From the NCBI RefSeq assembly GCF_011046245.1, contig NZ_CP049241.1, positions 1,178,001-1,242,000 of the forward strand: DNA of 64,000 nucleotides, in the 5' to 3' direction. Position 1 is the first letter of the stretch; each line of letters opens with the position of its first letter. The position numbers and the translations under genes are program-made. This document shows, piece by piece, positions 1-8,674 of this stretch. The stretch is from Allorhizobium pseudoryzae. GTDB lineage: Bacteria; Pseudomonadota; Alphaproteobacteria; Rhizobiales; Rhizobiaceae. Below the pieces are notes generated by a model, which saw only the letters and a program-made list of their open reading frames with translations, was not told where the DNA came from and ran no database searches.

Positions 1-25
1 CCTCCGACGATCCGGAAAGAGCCTC

Positions 26-307
26 ATGTCCGTCCGTTCACGCATCGAATCGACCCTTCTCAAGCATCTCGCACCGGTGCGGCTGGAGGTGATCGACGAG
101 AGCCATCACCATGCCGGCCACCAGCCGGACATGACAGGAACTGGCGAAACCCACATGCGGGTGCGCATCGTCTCGGAAAAACTGGAAGGCCTTGGCCGGC
201 TGCAACGCCACCGGCTGATCAACGAGTTGCTGAAGCCGGAGCTCGATGCCGGCCTTCACGCGCTCGCCATAGAAGCGGCAGCCCCCGGCGAACCGACGCG
301 CTGGTAA
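26..307 (+). CDS. bolA: BolA family protein
   Basis: A 93-residue BolA-like protein. The family partners with monothiol glutaredoxins in Fe-S or iron sensing and is often linked to envelope and stress responses. The segment VIDESHHHAGH near residues 22-32 is the characteristic conserved BolA stretch, with His and Asp residues able to join Fe-S coordination. It is followed by the family's helix-turn-helix-like region (RHRLINELL). Length fits BolA (about 90-105 residues). The start is the ATG at 26, preceded by GGAAAGA at 14-20. The next gene runs convergently on the other strand only 12 bases away. Confidence 0.9.
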   Translation: MSVRSRIESTLLKHLAPVRLEVIDESHHHAGHQPDMTGTGETHMRVRIVSEKLEGLGRLQRHRLINELLKPELDAGLHALAIEAAAPGEPTRW

Positions 308-319
308 CGCGAACGTTCC

Positions 320-1624
320 TCAGTTCTGCAGCGGGATTTCTTCCGCCGGACGGATGCGCAGCCGCGTGATGCGGTTCTTCTCCCGCTTCATCACCGTGAA
401 GCGTTTGCCGTGGAAGGTGAAGCTTTGCCGCTCCTGCGGGATGAGCTTCGATTCGTGGATGACGAGGCCGGCAATCGTGGTTGCCTCCTCGTCCGGCAGG
501 TTCCAGTCGAGCGCGCGGTTGAGGTCGCGGATCGGCACCGCGCCATCCACGACGATCGAACCGTCCGCTTCCTGACGCACGCCCTGGATCTCGAGATCGT
601 GTTCATCGGCAATATCGCCGACGATCTCTTCCAGGATGTCTTCCAGCGTCACGATGCCCTGCACCTCGCCATACTCGTCGACCACCACGGCGAAGTGCAC
701 CTTGCGGCGCAGGAAGGCGTTCAGCTGATCCTTGAGGCTTGTCGTATCCGGCACGAACCAGGGTTTCTGGGCGATCTTGACGACATCGAGATCCCTCGGC
801 TCCATGTCCGGCTCGGCGAGCGCGCGCAGGAGGTCCTTGGCATGCACGACGCCGATGATGTTTTCCGTTGTGGTGCGCCACAGCGGCATGCGCGTGAAGG
901 GGCTTTCCAGCACCGTGCGCACCACCACTTCCGGCGGATCATCCGCGTTGATCGCCCGCATCACGGTGCGATGTTTCATCACGTCGGAGACTTCCAGTTC
1001 CTCAAGATCGAGCAGACCGCCCAGGCGGTCGCGGTCGGCCTTGATGAAGGAGCCTTCCCGGTGCAGGAGGTCGAGCGCGCCGCGCAATTCCTCATGCGCC
1101 GTCAGCATCGACGTCTCGCTCGACAGATTGACGCCGAAGAGTGACAGCAGGAAGCGGACGATGGCGTTGACACCGCTCGACAGCGGCCCGGCAATGCCCA
1201 CGAAGATGCGCACCGCCGGCGCTACGAACATGGCAAACCGGTCCGGCGAGGAAATCGCCCAGCTTTTCGGCAGCACTTCGGAGAAGACGACCAGCAGCAC
1301 GGTCATGACGATGGTCGCCACCGCCACGCCCGTCTGCCCGAACAGGCCGAGGAAGAGGCTTGTCGTCAGCGACGAGGCGAGGATGTTGACGAGGTTGTTG
1401 CCGATCAGGAGCGCGCCGATCAACCGGTCACGCCGTTCGATCAGCCGGCTGACCAGGCCCGCCCTTTCATCGCCATTGCTCTCCAGCGTATGCATCCGGG
1501 CCCGCGAGGCGGCGGTCAGGGCCGTTTCGGAGCCCGAGAAGAAACCCGAAGCCATGATCAGGCCGATGATCGAGATGATCGTCAGCCAATATTCAGACAG
1601 AGTGGCGAGCAGCGTTTCCAACAT
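320..1624 (-). CDS. CorC/HlyC family CBS-domain membrane protein (CNNM-like)
   Basis: A 434-residue integral membrane protein of the CNNM/CorC group, whose members are implicated in divalent cation (Mg/Co) efflux. Reading from the N terminus: a DUF21 membrane domain with about four hydrophobic segments in residues 10-180, a pair of CBS domains around residues 205-330 (nucleotide-sensing), and a C-terminal CorC_HlyC domain with the DEYGEVQGIVTLEDILEEI signature. It is often annotated as hemolysin, which is historical and not supported. Its ATG shares one base with the aroB stop codon (TGATG at 1622-1626), so it is the last gene of an aroK-aroB-corC operon and probably translationally coupled. 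Confidence 0.9.
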   Translation of the reverse strand: MLETLLATLSEYWLTIISIIGLIMASGFFSGSETALTAASRARMHTLESNGDERAGLVSRLIERRDRLIGALLIGNNLVNILASSLTTSLFLGLFGQTGVAVATIVMTVLLVVFSEVLPKSWAISSPDRFAMFVAPAVRIFVGIAGPLSSGVNAIVRFLLSLFGVNLSSETSMLTAHEELRGALDLLHREGSFIKADRDRLGGLLDLEELEVSDVMKHRTVMRAINADDPPEVVVRTVLESPFTRMPLWRTTTENIIGVVHAKDLLRALAEPDMEPRDLDVVKIAQKPWFVPDTTSLKDQLNAFLRRKVHFAVVVDEYGEVQGIVTLEDILEEIVGDIADEHDLEIQGVRQEADGSIVVDGAVPIRDLNRALDWNLPDEEATTIAGLVIHESKLIPQERQSFTFHGKRFTVMKREKNRITRLRIRPAEEIPLQN

Positions 1625-2757
1625 CAGCCGTTTCGTGTTTCCTCGAGGAAGGATTGGACTTCGGAGATCGGCACGTCATCGGCAATGAAGGACTGCCCGA
1701 TGCCGCGCGTCAAGATGAAGGTCAGCCGTCCGCTCTTGACCTTCTTGTCCTGGGCAATCGCATCCAGCAGCACCTCGGTCGGCGGCAATTCGCCCGGAAT
1801 GTCCGAAATCTGCGTCGGCAGGCCGACAGCCTTCAGATGCGCCTCGACGCGGGTTGCATCGTCGGCGCTTGCGAGGTTCATGCGGGTCGAAAAGCGATGG
1901 GCGAGCACCATGCCGATGGAAACACCTTCGCCATGCACGAGGCGCCGGCCGTCATACTGCACGGCCGCTTCCAGCGCATGGCCGAACGTATGGCCGAGGT
2001 TCAGAAGCGCCCGGCGTCCTGTCTCCCGCTCGTCCTCAACGACCACGTCGGCCTTCGCCTGGCAGCTGATCGCGATTGCCTCCGCCCGCGCGGCACCGCC
2101 GGCAAAGACCTCCTGCCAGTTCTTCTCCAGCCAGTCGAAGAACTCCGGCTTGTCGATCAGCCCGTATTTCGCGACTTCCGCGTAACCGGCGCGAAACTCC
2201 CGCTCGCTCAACGTATCGAGGGCGCTCGTATCCGACAGCACCAGGTCCGGCTGGTGGAAGACGCCGAGCAGGTTCTTGCCGTGGCGGGTATTGATGCCGG
2301 TCTTGCCGCCGACGGAGGAATCGACCTGCGACAGAAGCGTGGTCGGGATCTGCACGAAGCGCACGCCGCGGCGCACGATGCCGGCGGCAAAACCGGCGAG
2401 ATCGCCGATCACCCCGCCGCCCAGCGCGATGATGCAGTCGTTGCGCTCGATGCGCGCCGTCAGCGCCATGTCGCAGACGGCCATCAGCGGCTCGACGCTC
2501 TTCGTCTTCTCGCCCGCCGGCAGCGTCAGCGACACCGCCTCGATGCCATCCGTCTGCAGGCTGTCCATCAACGCGTCGAGATAAAGCGGCGCCACCTGCT
2601 CGTCCGTCACGATCGCGGCCCGACGGCCCTTCAGCCGCGCGGTGATTTCGCCACCCGCATGGGAAATGAGATCCGGCCCGATCAGGATGTCGTAGGCCCG
2701 CTCGCCGAGCGGTACATGCACGATGCGTTCGGGATTACAGCTCGTTTGGCTTGTCAT
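1624..2757 (-). CDS. aroB: 3-dehydroquinate synthase
   Basis: Converts DAHP to 3-dehydroquinate, the second step of the shikimate pathway, in the cytoplasm. The NAD- and metal-binding core is evident: GGGVIGDLAGF, the IPTTLLSQVDSSVGGKTGIN region and the late HGEGVSIGM/LGHTFGHALE metal-ligand segments. I chose the ATG at 2757, giving 377 residues starting MTSQTSCNPER, which matches the usual AroB length. The frame is open further upstream to 2829, but that part overlaps aroK and has no family similarity. The chosen start overlaps the aroK 3' end by 23 bases, consistent with an aroK-aroB operon. Confidence 0.95.
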   Translation of the reverse strand: MTSQTSCNPERIVHVPLGERAYDILIGPDLISHAGGEITARLKGRRAAIVTDEQVAPLYLDALMDSLQTDGIEAVSLTLPAGEKTKSVEPLMAVCDMALTARIERNDCIIALGGGVIGDLAGFAAGIVRRGVRFVQIPTTLLSQVDSSVGGKTGINTRHGKNLLGVFHQPDLVLSDTSALDTLSEREFRAGYAEVAKYGLIDKPEFFDWLEKNWQEVFAGGAARAEAIAISCQAKADVVVEDERETGRRALLNLGHTFGHALEAAVQYDGRRLVHGEGVSIGMVLAHRFSTRMNLASADDATRVEAHLKAVGLPTQISDIPGELPPTEVLLDAIAQDKKVKSGRLTFILTRGIGQSFIADDVPISEVQSFLEETRNG

Positions 2758-3349
2758 CGACTTCATTTCCTTCAGCCATGGCGGCAATGGCGCAGAGCAC
2801 CTCGTTGGCCATGGTCTCCTTGCGAACATCGCGGGATTGCACCGTCAGATCCGCCTGCGCATACACGGGGTAACGCTGGTTCATCAGGTTTTCCAGCGTC
2901 TGCTTCGGATGTTCCGTTTTCAAGAGCGGCCGGTTGTTGCGTTTGTTTACCCGCTCCCACAGCACATCGAGATCGGCTTTCAACCATAACGACAAACCGC
3001 CGGATTTGATGCAGGCGCGCGTCCGTTCGTTGATGAAAGCGCCGCCGCCGGTCGAAACCACCCGCGGGCCAGAGCGCAGCAGGCGTTCGACAACGCGCGT
3101 TTCGAGCGCCCGGAACTCCGCCTCGCCATAGGCCTCGAACAGTTCGGGGATCGTCATGCGCGAGACGCGTTCGATCTCGGCATCGGTATCGATGAACGGC
3201 AGCCCCATCTGCTGCGCCACGAGGCGGCCGATGACCGACTTGCCCGCGCCCATCAGGCCGACGAAGATCAGGTTGCGCTTGCCCAGCGCCGCGCGCGCGC
3301 GGTCGGACAGCGTCAGCGGTACCGTCAGATGTTCAACAAGATCGGGCAT
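2735..3349 (-). CDS. aroK: shikimate kinase
   Basis: Phosphorylates shikimate to shikimate 3-phosphate. The Walker A loop GLMGAGKS lies near residues 31-38 and is followed by the shikimate-binding Asp segment (FIDTDAEIE). The VSTGGGAF loop and the LID region with RPLL also match. The start at 3349 (MPDLVEHL) gives 204 residues. A more upstream in-frame ATG at 3388 exists but adds a segment atypical of the family. It is first in the aroK-aroB-corC operon. The divergent small membrane gene starts at 3509, so 3350-3508 probably holds back-to-back promoters. Confidence 0.93.
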   Translation of the reverse strand: MPDLVEHLTVPLTLSDRARAALGKRNLIFVGLMGAGKSVIGRLVAQQMGLPFIDTDAEIERVSRMTIPELFEAYGEAEFRALETRVVERLLRSGPRVVSTGGGAFINERTRACIKSGGLSLWLKADLDVLWERVNKRNNRPLLKTEHPKQTLENLMNQRYPVYAQADLTVQSRDVRKETMANEVLCAIAAMAEGNEVDDKPNEL

Positions 3350-3508
3350 CGTGATCGATCGCTGTCCTCTCGCAGTCTTGTCCCGCACCCTATCGACAAA
3401 TGCACGGGAAGCGTCAAGTCACGCCGTGCCAAAACGAAGAATACGCGCTGGTTCTTGCACTCATCCGCCACATCTCGCATAAAGCCTGCGCAAGCGTCGG
3501 AGCCCGCC

Positions 3509-3670
3509 ATGCCCACCCTTTTCCGTTTTCTCTTCATTGTCGGCATCATTGCCGGGCTGATCTACGGAAGCATGGTCGCGCTCGTCTTCCTGGTGGAGCC
3601 GAAGGAGCGCGAGGTGACCATCCGCATTCCGTCCGAGCGGCTGAACCCGACGAAGACCGAGCAACAGTGA
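3509..3670 (+). CDS. small single-pass membrane protein
   Basis: A 53-residue protein starting MPTLFRFLF, with one hydrophobic segment at about residues 5-30 followed by a charged C-terminal tail ([16 protein letters not shown]). The start at 3509 is chosen because the membrane segment begins right after it; the frame is open upstream to 3329, but that part overlaps aroK's leader and looks non-coding. Its stop overlaps the xerD ATG by one base (TGATG at 3668-3672), so it is coupled to xerD. I do not recognise a named family. A small conserved membrane protein sits in this position in rhizobia to my recollection, and its function is unknown. Confidence 0.7.
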   Translation: MPTLFRFLFIVGIIAGLIYGSMVALVFLVEPKEREVTIRIPSERLNPTKTEQQ

Positions 3671-4614
3671 TGGATCTGTCGCGCGCTCACCTGGAATCCT
3701 TCCTGGAGATGATGAGTGCCGAGCGCGGAGCGGCCAACAACACGCTGGAATCCTACCAGCGCGATCTGGACGACCTGCATCTCTTTCTGAAAGGCCGAAA
3801 GGTTGCGCTGACCGCAGCGACGCCCGGCGATCTCACCGCCTACCTCGCCCATCTGACGGCACAGGGTTTTGCCGCCTCCTCGCAGGCGAGGCGGCTCTCG
3901 GCCATGCGGCAGTTCTACAAGTTCCTCTATGCGGAAAACCTGCGCGGCGACGACCCGACCTCGATCCTCGACGCCCCGAAGAAACAGCGCTCCCTGCCGA
4001 AGATATTGAGCGAGGACGACGTAACCCGGCTTCTGACGCTCGCTGCCACCGAGGCGGAGACGGAGGGACCGGGACACCTCCAGCGCCTGCGCATGCTGGC
4101 GCTGTTGGAGATGCTCTATGCCACGGGCATGCGCGTCAGCGAACTCGTCTCTCTTCCCGCCCAGGTGCTCGATCAGGAGGGCCGCTTCCTGATGATCCGC
4201 GGCAAGGGCAACAAGGAACGGCTCGTGCCGCTCTCCCGTTCGGCGATCCGGGCGCTTGCCGCCTATGGACAGGCGCGTGCTGCCGCCGAAAAGGCGGGGC
4301 TTGCCGAAAGCCCGTGGCTGTTTCCCTCCGCGGGCAAGGAGGGCTACCTGCCGCGCCAGGTCTTTGCCCGTGACCTCAAGGATCTTGCATCCCGGGCGGG
4401 CATTCGGGCCGCCAGCATATCCCCGCACGTGTTGCGCCATGCCTTTGCCAGCCACCTTCTGCAGAACGGTGCAGATCTGCGCGTTGTGCAGGAACTGCTA
4501 GGACATTCAGACATTTCCACAACGCAGATCTATACCCATGTCTTGGAGGAACGGCTGCGGCAGGTGGTGGAAACGCATCACCCTCTTGCAAAAAGCGCCA
4601 AAAACCCTGATTAG
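3670..4614 (+). CDS. xerD: tyrosine recombinase XerD
   Basis: Site-specific tyrosine recombinase that resolves chromosome dimers at dif with XerC and FtsK. The protein has 314 residues: an N-terminal SAM-like core-binding domain (residues 1-100) and a catalytic domain. The catalytic set is visible: R155 in [10 protein letters not shown]253 and R256 in [13 protein letters not shown]279 in LGHSD, and nucleophile Y288 in QIYTHV. The start is the ATG at 3670, overlapping the stop of the small membrane gene. Context (aroK side, accA downstream) and length identify the housekeeping XerD rather than a phage or integron integrase. Confidence 0.93.
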   Translation: MDLSRAHLESFLEMMSAERGAANNTLESYQRDLDDLHLFLKGRKVALTAATPGDLTAYLAHLTAQGFAASSQARRLSAMRQFYKFLYAENLRGDDPTSILDAPKKQRSLPKILSEDDVTRLLTLAATEAETEGPGHLQRLRMLALLEMLYATGMRVSELVSLPAQVLDQEGRFLMIRGKGNKERLVPLSRSAIRALAAYGQARAAAEKAGLAESPWLFPSAGKEGYLPRQVFARDLKDLASRAGIRAASISPHVLRHAFASHLLQNGADLRVVQELLGHSDISTTQIYTHVLEERLRQVVETHHPLAKSAKNPD

Positions 4615-4665
4615 AGCCCGGGCGGAGGGCGGCCTGGCCGCAAGAACGATCGGAACACGGAGCTC

Positions 4666-5619
4666 ATGCAGACTTATCTCGACTTCGAAAAGCCAATCTC
4701 CGACCTGGAAGGCAAGATCCACGAGCTGAAGAAGCTTGCGACGGAAGATGAAAGCATCGATACGTCCGACGAGATCCAGCGGCTTGAAGTTCGCGTCCGC
4801 GAAGCCATGCAGGACATCTATTCGAAACTGTCCGCCTGGCAGAAAACGCAGGTCGCGCGTCATCCGCAGCGGCCGCATTTCGTTGATTACGCCGCCCAGT
4901 TGTTTACCGAGTTCACGCCGCTGGCCGGCGACCGCTCGTTTGGCGAGGATGCCGCGATCCAGGCCGGCCTCGGCCGTTTCCGCGGTCAGCCGGTGGCGAT
5001 CCTCGGCCAGGAAAAGGGCAACGACACCAAGTCGCGCATCAAGCACAATTTCGGCAGCCCCCGCCCCGAAGGCTATCGCAAGGCGATCCGCGTAATGGAA
5101 ATGGCAGACCGTTTCGGCCTGCCGGTGATTTCGCTGGTCGATACCGCCGGTGCCTATCCGGGGGTCGGCGCCGAAGAGCGCGGCCAGGCGGAAGCGATCG
5201 CCCGATCGACCGAAATGTGCCTTGGCCTGCGCGTGCCGATGATCTCGATCGTCATCGGCGAAGGCGGCTCCGGCGGCGCAATTGCCATTGCCGCGGCCAA
5301 CAAGGTCTACATGCTGGAGCATGCGATCTACTCGGTCATTTCGCCGGAAGGTGCGGCCTCCATCCTGTGGCGGGACTCGACCCGTGCCCGCGAAGCCGCG
5401 ACCAACATGAAGATCACCGCTGAAGACCTGAAGGGGCTCGGCATCATCGACGGCATCATTCCCGAGCCGCTCGGCGGCGCGCATCGTGATCCGGAGACGG
5501 TCATCGAGAATGCAGGCTCGGTCATCGAGCAGGCCCTGGCGGAACTCGGGCAGCTGTCGCCGAATGACGTGCGCGCAGCCCGCCGCCAGAAATTCCTCGA
5601 GATCGGCCGGAATCTCTGA
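4666..5619 (+). CDS. accA: acetyl-CoA carboxylase carboxyltransferase subunit alpha
   Basis: The 317-residue alpha subunit of the acetyl-CoA carboxylase carboxyltransferase, which makes malonyl-CoA with AccD for fatty acid synthesis. The N terminus MQTYLDFEKPISDLEGKI and the family core (GQEKG, LPVISLVDTAGAYPGVGAEERGQ, IGEGGSGGA, SVISPEGAASILW) are clear. It starts 51 bases after xerD on the same strand and may be cotranscribed with it. A 7-bp GC-rich hairpin follows the stop at 5628-5651. Confidence 0.96.
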   Translation: MQTYLDFEKPISDLEGKIHELKKLATEDESIDTSDEIQRLEVRVREAMQDIYSKLSAWQKTQVARHPQRPHFVDYAAQLFTEFTPLAGDRSFGEDAAIQAGLGRFRGQPVAILGQEKGNDTKSRIKHNFGSPRPEGYRKAIRVMEMADRFGLPVISLVDTAGAYPGVGAEERGQAEAIARSTEMCLGLRVPMISIVIGEGGSGGAIAIAAANKVYMLEHAIYSVISPEGAASILWRDSTRAREAATNMKITAEDLKGLGIIDGIIPEPLGGAHRDPETVIENAGSVIEQALAELGQLSPNDVRAARRQKFLEIGRNL

Positions 5620-5627
5620 CAATTCGG

Positions 5628-5651
5628 GCGCGGCGGGACAATCTGCCGCGC
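5628..5651 (+). terminator. weak hairpin after accA
   Basis: GCGCGGC at 5628-5634 pairs with GCCGCGC at 5645-5651. No T-tract follows, so any terminator role is only suggested by the position 8 bases after the accA stop. Confidence 0.3.
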
Positions 5652-5789
5652 TCTGATCACATTTATGTGCAACCACTGCCAGGCGATCCGGTAAGATAAT
5701 GTAAAGCTTACCACTTTATTATTCTTGGCAGAATGGGTATGAGCAGATGAACTGCACCCATTGGTCGACCACTGTGTGATCCTTTGCCG

Positions 5790-7124
5790 ATGCGCCTAAG
5801 ACATATCGCCTACGCTCTTCTCATGGCCACCGCGCTTGCCGGTTGCAACGACACCATTGACGGCGCCATCGATGTTTCGAAGGTGAAGAACAAGGTCGAG
5901 CAGCCGCTGCCGGGCCGCATCGTTGCGGAAATGCAGAAGAAGAACATGCCGCGCAACTCGCCGATCATGATCCGTGTCTTCAAGGAAGAAGGCAAGATGG
6001 AGATCTGGAAGGCGAAGGCGGACAACCGTTTCGACAAGATCGCCGATTACGACATCTGCGCCTGGTCCGGCAAGCTCGGCCCCAAGGTGAAGGAAGGCGA
6101 CCGTCAGGCGCCGGAAGGTTTCTACAACCTGACGCCGGCGCATCTCAATCCGAATTCCAAATACTACCTCGCCATCAACACCGGCTTTCCGAACCGCTAT
6201 GACGCGGTGAATGGGAGAAGCGGCTCCAATCTGATGATCCACGGCGCCTGCTCGTCGTCGGGCTGCTATTCCATGACCGATGCGCAGATCCTCGAGATCT
6301 ACGCCTTCGCCCGCGATGCCTTCCGCGGTGGCCAGAGTTCGGTGCAGCTGCAGGCCTTCCCTTTCCGCATGACGGCCGAAAACATGGCCCGCCACCGCAA
6401 CAGCGAGAACTTCGAGTTCTGGAAGATGCTGAAGGCGGGTTACGACAATTTCGAAGTCACCAAACGTCCGCCAGAAGTGAATGTGTGCGAGAAGAAGTAT
6501 GTCTTCAACCAGCAGGCTCAGGGCTCCGGACAGTTCTCCGCGGCGGCCGCTTGCCCGCCGATGTCCACACCGCCGGCCCTGACGGCAGCCCTTGCCTCCT
6601 ATGAGAAGGAGTACCAGGTGGCCTATGCCAAGGCGATGGACAAGCTGGATGGCAAGCTCTGGTATGAGCCGACCGAAGCCGAGCGCAAGGCGATCGTTGC
6701 CGAAAAGCGCAAGGGCCGCGATCTCGCCTATGCGCCGACGGGAACCTCGCTCGCCGCCGGCAAGCTGGTCGAGCCGGAAGAATTCGAAAAGCTGATGGCC
6801 GCCCGCCTTGCCAAGCAGACCGCCAAGCCCGGCCAGATCCTGACCGCATCCACCCAGGCAAGCGCGGCCAAGCAAGGTCGTGTCGTCCTGCCGGGCACGG
6901 CACCGGGCAACCGCTCCACCATGTCCGTCCAGACCGCCATGGCGGCACCGGCGCCGGGCGCTGCTGCCCCGACGGCCAGCCAGACCGCACGGCCGCAGCC
7001 CGACATGGCACAGGCCACCACGACCGGTTCCGTGCCGGTCCCCGCCCCCAATCCGCTCGCCTATGCCGCAGTTCAGCAGCCGACGGAAACGGAAGGCAAG
7101 AAGCCGTTCTGGAAGTTCTGGTAA
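5790..7124 (+). CDS. YafK-like murein L,D-transpeptidase family lipoprotein with long C-terminal tail
   Basis: A 444-residue lipoprotein. The signal sequence ends in the lipobox LAGC (Cys at residue 18). The YkuD catalytic signature is the HGACSSSGCYSMTD stretch near residues 151-164, where the second Cys is the expected nucleophile. This form of the motif resembles YafK-type proteins, which act on the peptidoglycan-lipoprotein link or meso-DAP crosslinks. After about residue 250 the protein is long, and the last 120 or so residues are rich in Ala, Pro, Thr and Gln (low complexity), ending KKPFWKFW. I prefer the ATG at 5790 over a TTG at 5784 because it gives a compact signal peptide. The exact cleaved or formed bond cannot be told from sequence. 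Confidence 0.8.
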   Translation: MRLRHIAYALLMATALAGCNDTIDGAIDVSKVKNKVEQPLPGRIVAEMQKKNMPRNSPIMIRVFKEEGKMEIWKAKADNRFDKIADYDICAWSGKLGPKVKEGDRQAPEGFYNLTPAHLNPNSKYYLAINTGFPNRYDAVNGRSGSNLMIHGACSSSGCYSMTDAQILEIYAFARDAFRGGQSSVQLQAFPFRMTAENMARHRNSENFEFWKMLKAGYDNFEVTKRPPEVNVCEKKYVFNQQAQGSGQFSAAAACPPMSTPPALTAALASYEKEYQVAYAKAMDKLDGKLWYEPTEAERKAIVAEKRKGRDLAYAPTGTSLAAGKLVEPEEFEKLMAARLAKQTAKPGQILTASTQASAAKQGRVVLPGTAPGNRSTMSVQTAMAAPAPGAAAPTASQTARPQPDMAQATTTGSVPVPAPNPLAYAAVQQPTETEGKKPFWKFW

Positions 7125-7129
7125 ACGCG

Positions 7130-7396
7130 GTGACCGTTTTGGCGCCGCCGCTGCACTACGATCTGAAGGGGCTCAAATGCCCCCTTCCTGTGCTGAAGAC
7201 GCGCAAGAAGCTGGCGCAGCTCGCGCCGAGGGCTGAGCTGCAGATCGAGACCACCGATCCGCTCGCCGGCATCGACATCCCGCATTTCTGCGATCAGGAA
7301 GGCCACGCGCTTCTTTCCACGGAGCGGACCGACACCGGCCACCGCTTTCTCATCCGCCGGGCAGACGAGCTGAAAGCGGACACCGATCCGTTCTGA
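7130..7396 (+). CDS. tusA: TusA-like sulfurtransferase / SirA-type protein
   Basis: An 88-residue protein of the TusA (SirA/YeeD) family, small sulfur carriers used in tRNA thiolation, molybdenum-cofactor or dissimilatory sulfur traffic. The conserved LKGLKCPLPVLKTRKKL segment contains the CPxP motif with the persulfide-carrying Cys. The start is a GTG at 7130, only five bases after the previous stop and with no strong ribosome site, so translation may depend on the upstream gene. The specific pathway served is not shown by the context. Confidence 0.85.
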   Translation: MTVLAPPLHYDLKGLKCPLPVLKTRKKLAQLAPRAELQIETTDPLAGIDIPHFCDQEGHALLSTERTDTGHRFLIRRADELKADTDPF

Positions 7397-7412
7397 TCAG
7401 CTCTAGAATCAA

Positions 7413-7462
7413 AGAGCATGATGTCGACCGAAAACCGCATACACTTTTCGGCATCATGCTCT
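7413..7462. repeat. palindromic intergenic repeat, also a candidate bidirectional terminator
   Basis: AGAGCATGATG at 7413-7423 pairs perfectly with CATCATGCTCT at 7452-7462, and inside it CCGAAAA pairs with TTTTCGG. Palindromes of this appearance are scattered in rhizobial genomes (recollection, not checked). It lies between convergent tusA and the COG0523 GTPase gene. The stop codon and last codons of the GTPase gene lie inside its right arm, so the element supplies the gene's 3' end. Confidence 0.75.
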
Positions 7463-8647
7463 AAAACCCGGCACCGCCAGCGGATTGTCTTCGAGTGCCG
7501 CCCGGTCCGGCCGGTCGATCCTGGGCTCGCCGGTAAAGGCGGCGAACAGGTCCGTCACAAACTCTTCCGCCAGGCCTTGCGTGATCAGCACCATGCGCGT
7601 CTTGCGATCACTGCCGTCCGGCCAGCGCGGCAGGCGCTGCGGCGGATGAAAGATCGTCTGGACACCGTGCAGGACGAGCGGACGCTCCGGATTGTCGGAC
7701 AGTTTCACCACCGCCTTCATGCGCAGAAGTTTTTCGCCATGGGCGGAGCGCAGCAGATCGATGAACATCTCCACCGCCAGCGGATCGATCGGCGCCTCGT
7801 GCACGATCGAGAAGGAGCGGATATCGGCGCCGTGCCGGTTCACGTCGTGATGGTGATGGTGGTGCCCGCGCGGGCCATGGTCGTCGTGACCAGGATGCGC
7901 ATCGTTGTGGTCATCATGGTGGTGGTCGTGGCCATGGGCGTGGTCGTGATGACGGCCATGCTCGTCCGCATGCTGCTCGTCGTGCAGCCAGCGCACCACA
8001 TCGGCAATCTTGCTGCCCGGCTCGTAGAGGCCGTTGGTAAGCATCTGCGCCCGTCCCGCCTCCGGACTGTCGCCATCCAGAACGAGAGCCCGGGGATTGA
8101 GGCTGCGCAGGCGTTGGAGAAGCCGGGCCTTGGCATCGTCGCCGGCGAGCGTCCGTTTCGTGAGGATCAGCCGGTCGGCCACCGCCGCCTGCTTCAAGGC
8201 CTCCGGATGCCGCTCGATGCTCGCCTCTCCATGGACGGCATCGACGACGGTGATGACGCCGTCCAGCTGGTAGCTTTGCGCGATGACCGGATTGCCCATC
8301 ACCGCCTGCATGACCGGCGCCGGATCGGCAAGTCCCGTGGTTTCGATCACCACCCGGCGGATCGGCTTGAGACGCCCCGTCTGCACCTGATCGACCAGCG
8401 AAGCGAGCGTCTCGACGAGTTCGCCCCGCACCGTGCAGCAGAGGCAGCCATTGGAGAGTTCGAGCAGCGTATCGCCGGAGCTTTCGACGAGCAGGTTGTC
8501 GATCCCGACCTCGCCGAACTCGTTGATGATGACGGCGGTATCCTGCGCCGCCTCGTCCTTGAGGATGCGGTTGAGCAGGGTCGATTTCCCCGCCCCCAGG
8601 AAACCGGTCAGGATGGATACCGGTATGCGCTCACTGGGTACTGGCAT
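7454..8647 (-). CDS. COG0523 (CobW/ZNG1-type) GTPase with His-rich loop
   Basis: A 397-residue G3E-family GTPase, a group of metallochaperones and insertases (Zn, Co or nitrile-hydratase metal). Visible motifs: Walker A GFLGAGKS at residues 15-22, the metal-binding CxCC (Cys 68, 70, 71 in NGCLCC), and the ETTGLADP switch region. A histidine-rich stretch at about residues 221-268, with some 22 His, separates the GTPase from the C-terminal CobW_C domain and points to Zn or Ni/Co handling. It follows the carboxypeptidase gene by 27 bases on the same strand. No cobalamin genes are nearby, so CobN service is unlikely; a zinc role is an inference. No obvious Zur box was identified. Confidence 0.88.
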   Translation of the reverse strand: MPVPSERIPVSILTGFLGAGKSTLLNRILKDEAAQDTAVIINEFGEVGIDNLLVESSGDTLLELSNGCLCCTVRGELVETLASLVDQVQTGRLKPIRRVVIETTGLADPAPVMQAVMGNPVIAQSYQLDGVITVVDAVHGEASIERHPEALKQAAVADRLILTKRTLAGDDAKARLLQRLRSLNPRALVLDGDSPEAGRAQMLTNGLYEPGSKIADVVRWLHDEQHADEHGRHHDHAHGHDHHHDDHNDAHPGHDDHGPRGHHHHHHDVNRHGADIRSFSIVHEAPIDPLAVEMFIDLLRSAHGEKLLRMKAVVKLSDNPERPLVLHGVQTIFHPPQRLPRWPDGSDRKTRMVLITQGLAEEFVTDLFAAFTGEPRIDRPDRAALEDNPLAVPGFRA

Positions 8648-8674
8648 GGGAATGGATGTCCTGGAAACGAGAAA

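Noticed and set aside
320..1624. Hemolysin
   Set aside because: The name is historical for CorC/HlyC proteins; the domains seen are DUF21, CBS and CorC, fitting an ion-transport role.
3670..4614. Phage or genomic-island integrase
   Set aside because: Length, conserved residues and the housekeeping neighbourhood (aroK, accA) fit chromosomal XerD; there is no attachment-site duplication or phage gene nearby.
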